Shown: positions 19,284-27,948, counted from the stretch's first letter. The stretch: 64,000 bases of DNA from Paenibacillus daejeonensis DSM 15491 (GCF_000378385.1 NZ_KB899662.1:62001-126000), one strand, 5' to 3'. Notes: generated by a model not told the origin, from the sequence alone. Made by a program: numbers and translations.

Positions 19284-19909
19284 GTATTGCTTGGTGTTTG
19301 CTTGGGTCTACTTGGGTCTACTCCACTCTAACTCTCGCTCTAACGGCCACCACAGCCGCTATTTCACCCTAAATTTATGTTTTGGAAATGTAACGGCCAT
19401 ATAAGCAGCTATTGAGCGTGATGAGGGGCCTTTCTATCGGTTTTCATCAAAATAGCCGCTCCTATGGCCGTTAGGATGAGAACCTCCCAAAAAAGCTAAA
19501 ATAACTGCTCCTGTGGCCGTTAGAGCGTTCTCCAGACTTCAGACTCCGACCTCCAGACCCTCGACTCCCCGACTCCCGACTGGCGCCATGCTTTCGGTCC
19601 ATGTGCACTGGGAGCGCGGCGGCAAGAAAAGGGGGAGTGTTGCATAAGAAAGAGCCACCAGGCCTCGAAGCAAACAGCGTCAACCATCCCGCTCAATGTT
19701 CCCCAGTGTCCGCTAATGGCGCAAGTTATGGCGCGGAAGCAAGACGAGTACGTACACCACCCACTCAATCTTCCTCAGCGTCTGCCAACCGGCGCTTGGT
19801 GCGGCGCGGCAAGCAAGACGAGTACGTACACCACCGCTCAATCTTCCTCAGCATCTGCCAACCGACGCATGGTGCGGCGCGGAAGCTAGACGAGTACATA
19901 CAACGCCTC
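19284..19909. other. Gene-free stretch with two different repeat arrays
   Basis: No coding gene is supported. 19338-19525 holds the second copy of the F-F-R-R element. 19695-19909 holds degenerate copies of the 3' end of the neighbouring ABC-permease gene. 19526-19694 has a short run of C/T/A-rich near-repeats (GACTCC, ctcgactccccgactcccg). Confidence 0.65.
19338..19525. repeat. Intergenic F-F-R-R repeat element, copy 2
   Basis: Forward units at 19338-19363 and 19390-19413, reverse units at 19451-19474 and 19500-19525, with core TAACGGCCA...GCTATT. Total length is 188 bp against 189 bp for copy 1. Confidence 0.82.
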
Positions 19910-19975
19910 TTAATCTTCCTCAGCGTCTGCCAACCGGCGCTTGGTGCGGCGCGGCAGCAAGACGAGTACATATAA
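19695..19975. repeat. 73-bp tandem repeats derived from the end of the ecsB-like gene
   Basis: Copies begin at about 19695, 19767, 19840 and 19913. The last is the true 3' end of the gene on the minus strand. Each holds AATCTTCCTCAGCG, GCGGCGCGG and GACGAGTACGTACA or a close variant. The copy at 19695 is the most decayed, and a further trace may precede it. Confidence 0.85.
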
Positions 19976-21160
19976 CGCCGCCAGGAGAGCGACTACCGCC
20001 GCGACGAGGTAGTAGCCGTCCAGAATCAAGGCTGCGGCAAGCGGCAGCCACATAAGAACCCCACAGAGCGCCGTGGTCGCCTGCACGACGGACACGACGG
20101 ACGCTTGATGGCGTTTCTCCGGCAGGGGATAAATGTGCCGCCATACCGAATAGCGATGGACCATCGTGACCGACCGTGCCTGTACACTGATGATGAACAG
20201 GAACAGCAGATACACTGCTGCCGCCCCCCAGCCCTCCAGTAAAGCTCCCTCACCGGTCAAATAACCGACCAGTCCACCCAAAAGGGTCAATCTCACCAAA
20301 ATGCCACCTATCTCGGCCCTGACCATCGTATGGCTGAACAGGTAACGGTAGGTATTACTCTCCCTGTAAGGGACGCGAGCAGCGAGCCAAGCCAGATAGC
20401 CGCGGCGATGGGCGCGTTGGGGAAGGACCGGCACGTCAATAAATGCCCCCAAGAAACGGTAATAGCGACGCCGGGTTGCTTGCTCCTCTTCAATCAGCCG
20501 TTCCCATGGCAGCGCATGCTGCTTGGGTATCCTTAGCAAGAGCAGATAGGCTAGGCAAATCACAGTGATAATCAGCAGCGCTATTCCCATCGACACGTCA
20601 CTATCGAGCAATATCGCAATCATCACCGCATGCAGCAGCCATCGTACGAAGCGAGACACCCACCGGGCACCCGGCCAGGCCATCCGCCGCTCACGCCAAG
20701 CATGGTGCATGTTGAACAGCTTCAAGATGATCAGAACGAGCGCGATGACCGGAAGTGCATAATCATGATCCACCGTGCGGTTGTAGAGCGGCCAGAACAG
20801 CAGCAGGCCTCCCAGCATCAACAGGACGGTAAAACTGCCATTATATAGCCATGACCGTCTCAAGTAACCAGGCATCTCTTGTTCTCTTGGCATAAGAAAA
20901 ACAACATCTGCAGGATGGAGCCAAGTCCGCATTGGGCTCCAGCTCACTAACGGGGTCAACAGCAGCACGCCTACCAGTAAGGTGGGAAAACCGGCTGGCG
21001 GCTCGCGCAGCACCGTCCCATAACCAATCATAAAGAGTATGATCATCAGCACGACGAACCCGGGGAAACCGCTCTGAACCATAAATCGCAAATAAGGGAA
21101 AATCTCTAGCCGAAACGCACGAGCACGCTGCTGCCATAACGCATCAAGAGACTGGCGCAT
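19910..21160 (-). CDS. ecsB: EcsB-like ABC transporter permease
   Basis: This ~416-residue membrane protein resembles EcsB, the permease of the Ecs ABC exporter that in Bacillus affects secretion, intramembrane proteolysis and sporulation. Several hydrophobic segments are visible (GFVVLMIILFMIGYG, LVGVLLLTPLVSW, VLLMLGGLLLFWPLY, VIALVLIILKLF, and more to residue 410). The C-terminal end RRTKRRLADAEED is cytoplasmic and basic/acidic. The start overlaps the end of ecsA: ATG at 21158-21160 or GTG at 21169 are both possible. The last ~70 bases of the gene have been copied several times downstream. It forms an operon with the ATP-binding gene. Confidence 0.85.
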   Translation of the reverse strand: MRQSLDALWQQRARAFRLEIFPYLRFMVQSGFPGFVVLMIILFMIGYGTVLREPPAGFPTLLVGVLLLTPLVSWSPMRTWLHPADVVFLMPREQEMPGYLRRSWLYNGSFTVLLMLGGLLLFWPLYNRTVDHDYALPVIALVLIILKLFNMHHAWRERRMAWPGARWVSRFVRWLLHAVMIAILLDSDVSMGIALLIITVICLAYLLLLRIPKQHALPWERLIEEEQATRRRYYRFLGAFIDVPVLPQRAHRRGYLAWLAARVPYRESNTYRYLFSHTMVRAEIGGILVRLTLLGGLVGYLTGEGALLEGWGAAAVYLLFLFIISVQARSVTMVHRYSVWRHIYPLPEKRHQASVVSVVQATTALCGVLMWLPLAAALILDGYYLVAAVVALLAALYVLVLLPRRTKRRLADAEED

Positions 21161-21902
21161 CGCCGTCACCTGCCATTACAAAGCGGTAGAACGCTTCTTC
21201 CAGCGAGATCCCTGGCGCCCCAGCCTGCTCTCGGATCTCGTCAAGTGTCCCTTGCGCGGCCATTTTACCTTGATGAACGACAAGGAACCGGTCGCAATAC
21301 GCTTCAACCGTGGCTAGAATGTGAGAACTCATCAGGATCGCTGCGCCGCTCTCCTTGACCCGCACCAGGCGCTCCAACAACGAGCGGATACCGAGCGGAT
21401 CGAGACCAAGAAACGGTTCATCGATAATGTAGAGCGCGGGCTCCGGGAGCAGCGCGTTCATAATCATGACCTTTTGCTTCATGCCTTTGGAGAGATGATT
21501 GGAGAAGGCGTCTTTTTTGGCATTCATATGGAATTCGTCCAGCAGATGCTTGCTCCGTTCTTTGTATCGGGCTTCCTCCACGCCGTAAGCCATGCCTGTC
21601 AGTCTCATATGCTCCTGAACCGTCAGCTCATCGAACAACACCGGGTTTTCAGGAACATAGGCAAATGCGGAGCGATACTGCTCCGGCGAAGTTTCAAGCG
21701 TCGTACCCTTGATCAAAACCTCACCTTTGTGAGGCTTCATGAGCCCCAGAATATGCTTGATGGTTGTACTCTTGCCCGCTCCGTTCAGACCAATCATGCC
21801 GACCATTTCTCCCGGCTTGATCTCGAAGTTCAGATCATGCAGCACCGGCCTGCGCGGACTGTATCCGCCTGTGAGCCCTTTTACTTGTAGAATGCTATCC
21901 AT
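21144..21902 (-). CDS. ecsA: EcsA-like ABC transporter ATP-binding protein
   Basis: A 252-residue ABC ATPase. Walker A is GLNGAGKST near residues 38-46, the signature region is SNHLSKGMKQKVMI, Walker B is LYIIDEPFLGLD and the H-loop is in MSSHILATVE. It resembles EcsA, the ATPase partner of EcsB. The ATG at 21900-21902 is preceded by GGAGGG. It is the first gene of the ecsAB operon and overlaps ecsB by a few codons. The transported substrate is not known. It follows the helicase gene on the same strand with a 20-base gap, so read-through from it is likely. Confidence 0.92.
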   Translation of the reverse strand: MDSILQVKGLTGGYSPRRPVLHDLNFEIKPGEMVGMIGLNGAGKSTTIKHILGLMKPHKGEVLIKGTTLETSPEQYRSAFAYVPENPVLFDELTVQEHMRLTGMAYGVEEARYKERSKHLLDEFHMNAKKDAFSNHLSKGMKQKVMIMNALLPEPALYIIDEPFLGLDPLGIRSLLERLVRVKESGAAILMSSHILATVEAYCDRFLVVHQGKMAAQGTLDEIREQAGAPGISLEEAFYRFVMAGDGDAPVS

Positions 21903-21922
21903 CGTCCATCCCTCCGTCCGAC

Positions 21923-23347
21923 TTAAGACTCCTGCCGAGGCTCCTGGCCGGCTTCATCACGCTTGGCCTTCAGCCAGCGGGGAGCTCCTTTATCCTTGGA
22001 ATTCTCCTTTTTGCGAGGCTTCTTCTTGCTGACTTCAGCTGCTACTGGTCCGCCGCTGCGGGCTTCGTTACGACCAGCCGAAGCAGGCCGCACACTGCTA
22101 GTGGAGGCTTGCGGTTGCTGCGGCTTCCGGTTAACGGCTCGCTTGCTGCTGTCACCACCAGCTCCGTCAGATTTGCGGGCGGCCATGCCAGAAGATCCAC
22201 CCTTACTGGTCTGATCGGCATCCTGCAGCGTCCCTTTGTACATCTCCTTGCGCGCAATTCGGATGCGCAGCTGTTTTTCGAACTTGTTCATAATGAACAC
22301 TTCATGTGGTGCCACAATCGAAACTACCGTACCCGAACGCCCCATCCGGCCCGTCCGACCGGCACGGTGCACATAATGATCGCTGTCCGGCGGCGGGTCC
22401 AGGTTGATGACAAGCGGGAGCTCGGCGATGTCCAGCCCCCGGGCTGCAATATCTGTCGCCAGCAAGAGCTGACACCGACCATCGCGGAAACGGGCCAGCG
22501 TGCCTGCCCGTTGCAGCTTGTCCGCGTCTCCGTACAAGGCTTCTACCGTAAAGCCCGCATAGCTTAATTTGGACTGCAGATTAGCAATTTGATCGGTATC
22601 ATTCAGGAACAACAACGCCGAAGTGGGCTCAAGGAGCCGGATCAACCGGCGTGCCGTATCCACTTTGTCGCGAGACTCGCACACCAGATACAAATTTTCA
22701 ACCGTCGAGACGACCCGTTGATCGGGACGGACGGCAACCTCCACATGCTCCTTCATCCAGCGCTGGGTCAGTCGCAGCATCAGTTCTGGATAGGTCGCTG
22801 AGAAGAAACCGATCTGCCGCTCAGGATGGGTATTGAAAAGTATGGTCTCGACTTCGGTAGTGGAACTGAGGCCAAATACTTGATCCACCTCATCGACAAT
22901 AATCATTCGCACCTCATGCAGCTTTAACTTGCGGTTCTTATAGAGTTCATGGATCCGTCCAGGCGTACCTACGACCAGTTGGGGGTGCAGCTTCAGCTTC
23001 TCGACCTGCCGTTTCATGGCGGCACCGCCAATCAGCGCTTGCGTCCGCAGTCCCAGAAGCTCTCCATAATGCTGCGCAACATTGAAAATCTGCATAGCAA
23101 GCTCCTGCGTTGGTGCCAGCACCATAGCTTGCAGATCCTTGCGATTCGTATCGATACGCTGCAGCAGCGGCAGCAGATAGGCTAACGTTTTGCCGGATCC
23201 CGTCTGCGAGCGCGCCGATACGTGCTGCCCCGAGAGCAGAGCCGGTATCGTCTCACTCTGCACCTGTGTCGGCGTGTGGAGCCCCTTCTCTTCGAGTGCA
23301 GCGCCCAAGGCTGCTCCAACACCTAATTTTCCCCATGCTTCGTTCAT
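21923..23347 (-). CDS. DEAD-box RNA helicase (motif II is DEVD)
   Basis: A 474-residue superfamily-2 RNA helicase. Q-motif TPTQVQ near residue 25, motif I SQTGSGKT at 47-54, PTQELA (Ia), TPGR (Ib), motif II DEVD at 152-155 (Ala of DEAD replaced by Val), SAT at 183-185, ARGLD and motif VI HRAGRTGR. The C-terminal ~100 residues are Lys/Arg/Ser/Pro-rich and probably bind RNA. The start ATG has GGAGG 15 bases before it. This type helps RNA remodelling, ribosome assembly or cold growth. It lies upstream of ecsA on the same strand with a 20-base gap. Confidence 0.93.
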   Translation of the reverse strand: MNEAWGKLGVGAALGAALEEKGLHTPTQVQSETIPALLSGQHVSARSQTGSGKTLAYLLPLLQRIDTNRKDLQAMVLAPTQELAMQIFNVAQHYGELLGLRTQALIGGAAMKRQVEKLKLHPQLVVGTPGRIHELYKNRKLKLHEVRMIIVDEVDQVFGLSSTTEVETILFNTHPERQIGFFSATYPELMLRLTQRWMKEHVEVAVRPDQRVVSTVENLYLVCESRDKVDTARRLIRLLEPTSALLFLNDTDQIANLQSKLSYAGFTVEALYGDADKLQRAGTLARFRDGRCQLLLATDIAARGLDIAELPLVINLDPPPDSDHYVHRAGRTGRMGRSGTVVSIVAPHEVFIMNKFEKQLRIRIARKEMYKGTLQDADQTSKGGSSGMAARKSDGAGGDSSKRAVNRKPQQPQASTSSVRPASAGRNEARSGGPVAAEVSKKKPRKKENSKDKGAPRWLKAKRDEAGQEPRQES

Positions 23348-23369
23348 TGCAAAATTGCCTCCAAAACCA

Positions 23370-24143
23370 TTATTTTTTATTCAGCCACGGTCCCGCAATC
23401 CGATCCGCCAGTCCCGGGAATAGCTGATACAGCAGCATCCCGCCGGCAGCCATGAAAGGAAGATTCGCTTCGCGTTTGCGGTGCTCGATGACTTTGATAA
23501 TCGCCCGCACTACGCGTTCAGGCTTCATCATCATCCAGCGTACATTGTTCACATAGTGACCCTCGGGGTCAGCCGTATCAAAAAAAGGCGTTTCTACCGG
23601 TCCAGGGTTAACAGCCGAAACCGTAATCCCCTTGCCGGCCAGCTCCAGCCGCAGCGCATTGGTAAAGCCCAAAACCGCATGCTTGGTAGCCGAATAAGCT
23701 GTCGATTTGGGCGTGCCCAGCTTGCCGGCGAGGGAAGCAATATTGACAATCTGGCCACTGCCTTGCTGGATCATGGATGGCAGCACCGCTTTGGTACAGC
23801 GTACCGTTCCCATATAGTTGGTCTCCATCATATCGGAGAAGCTCTCAATCTCTGCATCCGCCAGCGTCTCAAACCGGGCATATCCGGCGTTGTTGATCAA
23901 TACATCAATTCTGTCATAGTCCGTCAGAATCCGAGGAATGACTTCATTTACCTGCTCATCGTTGGTCACATCCATCAGATAACTGCCGTGCTCACCCTGG
24001 AGCAGATTATAGGCATCCGTCAGCTTGCTCTCGCTGCGTCCGGTAATAATCGGCAGCGCGCCGCGGTCGATCAGCATTTGTGCTGTCAGAAGACCGATTC
24101 CGCTGGTCGCTCCTGTGATGAGGATCTTTTTTCCCTGTATCAT
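23370..24143 (-). CDS. Short-chain dehydrogenase/reductase
   Basis: A 257-residue classical SDR. The cofactor motif TGATSGIG lies near residues 10-17, NNAGYA follows, and the catalytic tetrad is represented by the Ser in IASLAG and YSATK. An E/K-rich C-terminal end resembles acyl or sterol SDRs only weakly. The start at ATG 24141-24143 has AGGTGA upstream and is preferred to an 11-residue longer form. The substrate is unknown; no biosynthetic partner is adjacent. It lies 22 bases upstream of the helicase gene and points the same way. Confidence 0.88.
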   Translation of the reverse strand: MIQGKKILITGATSGIGLLTAQMLIDRGALPIITGRSESKLTDAYNLLQGEHGSYLMDVTNDEQVNEVIPRILTDYDRIDVLINNAGYARFETLADAEIESFSDMMETNYMGTVRCTKAVLPSMIQQGSGQIVNIASLAGKLGTPKSTAYSATKHAVLGFTNALRLELAGKGITVSAVNPGPVETPFFDTADPEGHYVNNVRWMMMKPERVVRAIIKVIEHRKREANLPFMAAGGMLLYQLFPGLADRIAGPWLNKK

Positions 24144-24211
24144 GTTAGCATCACCTGTTTCAATATTACTGTACATTCACCCCAAGAAGCAAAATTAACC
24201 CGCTTATAATA

Positions 24212-24238
24212 GCAAAAAAAGCTCCCGCGGGAGCCTTG
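24212..24238 (-). terminator. Intrinsic terminator after cheX
   Basis: On the minus strand GGCTCCC-GCGGGAGC is followed by seven T. It ends the cheX-like transcript. Confidence 0.8.
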
Positions 24239-24247
24239 AACATGATA

Positions 24248-24706
24248 CTATGCAATCAGGACCTGAATGTCCAATTCGCCAATTCCGTCCATAATCAGCG
24301 GAATGGTCAGGGCTTTCTTTGTCTCGAACCCGTCGGTATGTGTTGAACGTACGACCTTTGGCGGGGTGATATCGACCTTGACCCCTTGGTTATAGAGCAA
24401 GGTGCTCGCATTACCACTAATCATGTTGCCCAGCTCGGAAATTGCGCTGCTGCCGATTTCATCAATCTCGTGTACGGTGAATCCGCCCATCATCGCAGAA
24501 ATGATCTTAAGCGCAACATCTTCCGTCAGGCCGAAAACAATGTCACCGCTCATCTGCCCGGTCATCCCGATCTGGATCCAGATGTAGTCCTCCACGAACG
24601 CGACATCCTTGACCCCAAGCTGTCCGGTCGCCGGCCGAATCATGACCACCTGCTCAATGACGATTCTCGCCGATTCAAGAAACGGATTAATATATTCTGC
24701 CTTCAT
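24248..24706 (-). CDS. cheX: CheX-like CheY-P phosphatase family protein
   Basis: A 152-residue protein of the CheC/CheX/FliY family, which dephosphorylates CheY-P in chemotaxis. The family motif E-x2-N is seen in SELGNMISGNAST, with conserved flanks MMGGFTVHEIDE. Length fits CheX (about 150). The ATG at 24704-24706 is chosen because AAGGAG lies 12 bases upstream. It is orphan: no CheA, CheW or flagellar gene is adjacent. A minus-strand terminator hairpin (24810-24830) sits upstream and would insulate it. A protein with the FliM/FliY-type N-terminal peptide is encoded 3.7 kb away. Confidence 0.88.
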   Translation of the reverse strand: MKAEYINPFLESARIVIEQVVMIRPATGQLGVKDVAFVEDYIWIQIGMTGQMSGDIVFGLTEDVALKIISAMMGGFTVHEIDEIGSSAISELGNMISGNASTLLYNQGVKVDITPPKVVRSTHTDGFETKKALTIPLIMDGIGELDIQVLIA

Positions 24707-24807
24707 AGTAAGGTTACGCTCCTTTTCGACATACTTGGACAATCTACTTCCTCTATTATACTCAATTTACTAGGACAAGTATACTATCTTTTGCCAAAGT
24801 CAAGCAA

Positions 24808-24832
24808 AAACCGCCCCGAAGGGCGGTGCGAA
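24808..24832 (-). terminator. Terminator-like hairpin upstream of cheX
   Basis: Minus-strand ACCGCCC-TTCG-GGGCGGT followed by TTTTG. It precedes cheX rather than following a gene, so it either insulates cheX from antisense transcription or acts as an attenuator. Confidence 0.6.
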
Positions 24833-24869
24833 AGAACCAAACCATCTATAACTTTAGGAGGGGTGCCAG

Positions 24870-26003
24870 TTGCCTAACACCTGGACGCATCTGATTTTCG
24901 GGCAGCATGCACTCGGCGAAACAGGCCAGAAAGAGCGGATCTCCGATCCTGCGTTGACCAAGCTGTTCAACTTTGGCTGCCAGGGTCCGGATTTCCTTTT
25001 CTATCACAACTATCTGCCCTGGAAAAAAGATAAAACCATGAATCAGCTGGGCAGTTCCATGCATAATCTGCATTGCGGCCCCGTTCTTATGGACATGCTC
25101 GACCGGGTGGCTGCGCTCCCGGAGGTCGGCTCTGAACGCGAGCAAGCCTTGGTCTATACGCTCGGATTTGTCCTCCATCATATTCTGGATCGCAATATGC
25201 ACCCGTATGTCTTTAGTCGCTCTGGTTTCCGTAAATGGGACCATCAACGCTTCGAGGTGATGATGGACACGCTGATCGTCCAGCAGCTCATGGGTCTGGA
25301 GACATGGAGAACCCAGGTCTGGCGCGAGCTAGATTACGGAAGCCAGCTGCCTGCCAGCATTGTCGATACCTTCGAGGACGTCGCTGCCTGCCATTATCCT
25401 GAGCTGGCCGCCACCATCGAGGCGGAGGATTGGCAGAACGCAGCTCGTGATATGGTGCAAGCACAAAGGCTGTTCTACGATCCTACTGGCATTCGCAGAC
25501 TATTGACCTTTGGACAGTTCGAGGCCCTGGTCTATAAGAAGTCCGTCCCGCCGCTCGATATCCTCAACGAACAGCGACTGCCCTGGATTGATCCAACCAA
25601 TGCCGCAATCCGGCATGACGAGAGCGTATGGATGCTCTGGGATCAAGCCATGGCCGAAGCCAAAGTCATCATCCCCGCCATTATGGACTGGCTAGCGGCT
25701 TACCAGGACCCGTCGGATTCCCTTGGTGCGGAGACCCGCCGCAGCCATGTAGCGGCACTGATTGCCAATCGATCCTATGAGACGGGGCTCGATTGCGAGA
25801 GTGGACCTCCGATTCGTTTTGCCCAATCCATCTGGCCGGACGGCGGGGTTAACCTCAATGACCAGGCCCCTCTGCCTAGCGCTAAATCGCTTGCTGGGAG
25901 GCATCCTTCCCGCGCCGATAACGCAGACGGATCAATCGCAGACGGTCGTAGAGCTGGTCCACCTGCCTGCTCTTCAGCTCATCCTCGTCATATGCATGAC
26001 TGA
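24870..26003 (+). CDS. Zinc-dependent phospholipase C-like protein
   Basis: A 377-residue protein with the N-terminal zinc-dependent phospholipase C-like domain: NTWTHLIFGQHAL, CQGPDFLFYHN, SMHNLHCGP and GFVLHHILDRNMHPY carry the His/Asp ligands. It starts at TTG 24870 behind TAGGAGGGG. No signal peptide is seen, unlike secreted clostridial enzymes, so this is probably an intracellular member. The last ~40 residues are Arg/Pro/Ala-rich and overlap the opposite-strand HRDC gene by 122 bp; this tail may be a stop-loss extension. Substrate is unknown. Confidence 0.82.
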   Translation: MPNTWTHLIFGQHALGETGQKERISDPALTKLFNFGCQGPDFLFYHNYLPWKKDKTMNQLGSSMHNLHCGPVLMDMLDRVAALPEVGSEREQALVYTLGFVLHHILDRNMHPYVFSRSGFRKWDHQRFEVMMDTLIVQQLMGLETWRTQVWRELDYGSQLPASIVDTFEDVAACHYPELAATIEAEDWQNAARDMVQAQRLFYDPTGIRRLLTFGQFEALVYKKSVPPLDILNEQRLPWIDPTNAAIRHDESVWMLWDQAMAEAKVIIPAIMDWLAAYQDPSDSLGAETRRSHVAALIANRSYETGLDCESGPPIRFAQSIWPDGGVNLNDQAPLPSAKSLAGRHPSRADNADGSIADGRRAGPPACSSAHPRHMHD

Positions 26004-26880
26004 GCACCGGCTTGAGATAGCGGTCCCCTACAGCAGCCAGCGCTGCCCAGATCCGCTCCTGCTCCGCCTCAGGCACAGAGGAGAGCTCCTGGCCGATCAG
26101 CGGTTCCATATCATAGCCCTCCTTCTCCAACTGCTCTACCCGCTCCAGCAGCTCCCTTCTAGGCAGCTCCAGCAGCTTCTGCAGCTCTTCCAACGTTTGC
26201 CCTTCCTGAACGCCGCTCAAGATCAGGCGTTTTTCCTGTTGGCGGTCAAGCTCCAGCTTGAACTTGTTTTCTTTTTGCTTGTACAACCATTGCGTATACA
26301 CTTGATCATCGAGGGCATCCATGACCCAGTGGAGCGGAAACGGCTTGGATTGCTCATGCAGCCTGGTGATCGCCAGAACTTCCTCTGCGTAGGCAATGTT
26401 CTTGGTCTCGCCCCACCCAGGAATCTGTATCAGCTCCGCCGCCTGGTGCGGAACAAAGGCACTAATCATCCAGAGCATGCGGTTGGTGGCGACGACATAG
26501 GCCGCCTTTTTGAGCTCGATCGCTTTCCCGCGTCGCCATTCACGAAGTGCTTCGAATAGATCTTGCTGGGCATGCATTTCCCCATAGCATTGAATAAACG
26601 AGATAAGGCCGCCAGCCCCTCTGGCTGTCCGATCGTCAAGCATACCATCGAGCACCGGACTATAGCCTTCTCCCATCTTAATGGCGATACCGTGGCGGAA
26701 GGTCGTAATCATCTCCTCCCAGGAAGCACCTTCAAACCAGCAATCTGCCCCCCTGTCCGCACTTTCCTCCTGCCACATGACGTGCCAGATCCCCTGTTTT
26801 TCACTAATAGACACTTGGCCGCTCGATACCCGCCCGTCATTCATTTCCTTCTCTAGCGTATTCATGAACACTACCTGCAT
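25882..26880 (-). CDS. HRDC-domain protein
   Basis: A 332-residue protein with a central HRDC-like domain: FEALREWRRGKAIELKKAAY followed by VVATNRMLWMISAFVPHQAAE and IPGWGETKNIAYAEEVLAI. HRDC modules bind nucleic acids in RecQ and RNase D. The rest (an N-terminal ~85-residue part and a coiled C-terminal half with KFKLELDRQQEKRL) is unlike RecQ. The ATG at 26878-26880 has GGGAGG nine bases before it. Its 3' end overlaps the phospholipase-like gene (tail to tail). An upstream hairpin at 26968 may regulate it. The specific role is unknown. Confidence 0.8.
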   Translation of the reverse strand: MQVVFMNTLEKEMNDGRVSSGQVSISEKQGIWHVMWQEESADRGADCWFEGASWEEMITTFRHGIAIKMGEGYSPVLDGMLDDRTARGAGGLISFIQCYGEMHAQQDLFEALREWRRGKAIELKKAAYVVATNRMLWMISAFVPHQAAELIQIPGWGETKNIAYAEEVLAITRLHEQSKPFPLHWVMDALDDQVYTQWLYKQKENKFKLELDRQQEKRLILSGVQEGQTLEELQKLLELPRRELLERVEQLEKEGYDMEPLIGQELSSVPEAEQERIWAALAAVGDRYLKPVLSHAYDEDELKSRQVDQLYDRLRLIRLRYRRGKDASQQAI

Positions 26881-27295
26881 TTCGTATGGCCTCCCTAACG
26901 TGGATTGATCGAAAAACTGCCGCCCAAAAAGCAAGCGACACTACCCCGGCTATCACTGAGAAGCACAAAAAAAGCACCCCCTCAGCGTAATGCCGAAGAG
27001 GTGCTTCCTCTTTCCGAACAAATTTTCGATTGATTGCATCGTACCATATTCGGGAAAGACTGACAAGTGTTTTCTAGTTTAATGGTGTATAATAGGGGCC
27101 ATGTCAGCTCGTTGAAAAAGTGCCGAATAGGTACGGATCGATTCTGGAGAAGCGAAGCGCTCGCCTTTGTCCCCGGATTTCACCCATCAAAGGGTCAAAT
27201 TATATGAAATCTGGGGACAACAGCGATCGGAAGAACGATCCGGTTCCTTATGGCCTTATTTTCAACAGTTTACATCTAACTTTGGAGGCTATATG
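26881..27295. other. Intergenic region between divergent genes
   Basis: No gene is supported here. It holds the hairpin at 26966-27008. TATAAT near 27085 could be the -10 of the DUF3055 gene; no -35 is convincing. Confidence 0.5.
26966..27008 (-). terminator. Hairpin with T-run upstream of the HRDC gene
   Basis: Minus-strand AAGCACCTCTTC...GAGGGGGTGCTT followed by seven T, 90 bases upstream of the HRDC ATG. It could be an attenuator or simply a terminator isolating the gene. Confidence 0.55.
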
Positions 27296-27589
27296 ATGCT
27301 GAATGAATATGATTTTTTATCGGATATGACCGAAGAAACCTCTACCCGCTTCGTTACCTTTATTACGCCTGGCCTGCAACGTTATGACCTGGCGATTACA
27401 TCTACCGCCCGCTTCTATGGCAAAAAGCTGATTACCGATCTGCAAGCCGGCCGGACCGCCATTGTGGGCCCTGACGACCTGGAGGAGCCGGGTTATGTCG
27501 AAGCAACCTTTCGGGTGAGCGAAGAAGATGCAGAAGAATTGAAGCAATTTTTGACCCTTGTGGTCGGCGTGGTGAATTTTACCGATTGA
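27296..27589 (+). CDS. DUF3055 family protein
   Basis: A 97-residue protein that matches my recollection of DUF3055: an opening LYD/EYDFLSDMTEETSTRF, the core YDLAITSTARFYGKKLI, and IVGPDDLEEPGYVEATF. It is acidic, cytosolic and without metal motifs. ATG codons occur at 27293 and 27296; TTTGGAGG precedes them and the second has the better spacing of seven bases. The next gene starts 51 bases downstream on the same strand. Function is unknown. Confidence 0.8.
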   Translation: MLNEYDFLSDMTEETSTRFVTFITPGLQRYDLAITSTARFYGKKLITDLQAGRTAIVGPDDLEEPGYVEATFRVSEEDAEELKQFLTLVVGVVNFTD

Positions 27590-27640
27590 TCTGTGGCACT
27601 ACTAAGAACGGCATTGATCCAGACCACAGGAGGTTCTACC

Positions 27641-27919
27641 ATGAGCGAGCCGTTCATTCCCGAAGACAAGCGCAAATACACCGACCTGTCGACCGTCGAG
27701 TCGCAACGCAATGATCTGACAGCCGAGGAGTTCCCCGAGGGGCCTTACGGGGCCGACCTGCTCACGGAATCGCTGGGCAAAAGCTCGCCTTGGCGGGCAG
27801 ACCAGCGTCCGACCAACCGGTTCGACTATGAAAACCGTCAGCTGCATAAAGGCCTCTCTCGCCATTATGAGGGGGATAGCGGCGAAGGCAATGCCGATCT
27901 CGATCTCGTTGAAGACTAA
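27641..27919 (+). CDS. Small hydrophilic protein, possibly DUF3905
   Basis: A 92-residue, very hydrophilic acidic protein. The segment FPEGPYGADLLTESLGKSSP followed by RPTNRFDYEN reminds me of the DUF3905 family; this is from memory. The ATG at 27641 has CACAGGAGG at eight bases. It lies 51 bases downstream of the DUF3055 gene and is followed by a strong terminator at 27949, so the pair is likely an operon. The low hydrophobicity suggests a partly unfolded protein. Confidence 0.7.
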   Translation: MSEPFIPEDKRKYTDLSTVESQRNDLTAEEFPEGPYGADLLTESLGKSSPWRADQRPTNRFDYENRQLHKGLSRHYEGDSGEGNADLDLVED

Positions 27920-27948
27920 TGCAAGCTGCCGTCCGGTTACGTCAAACA

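Noticed and set aside
19526-19694. Possible short coding frame between the repeat element and the 73-bp repeats.
   Set aside because: No ribosome binding site or domain; composition is that of degenerate short repeats.
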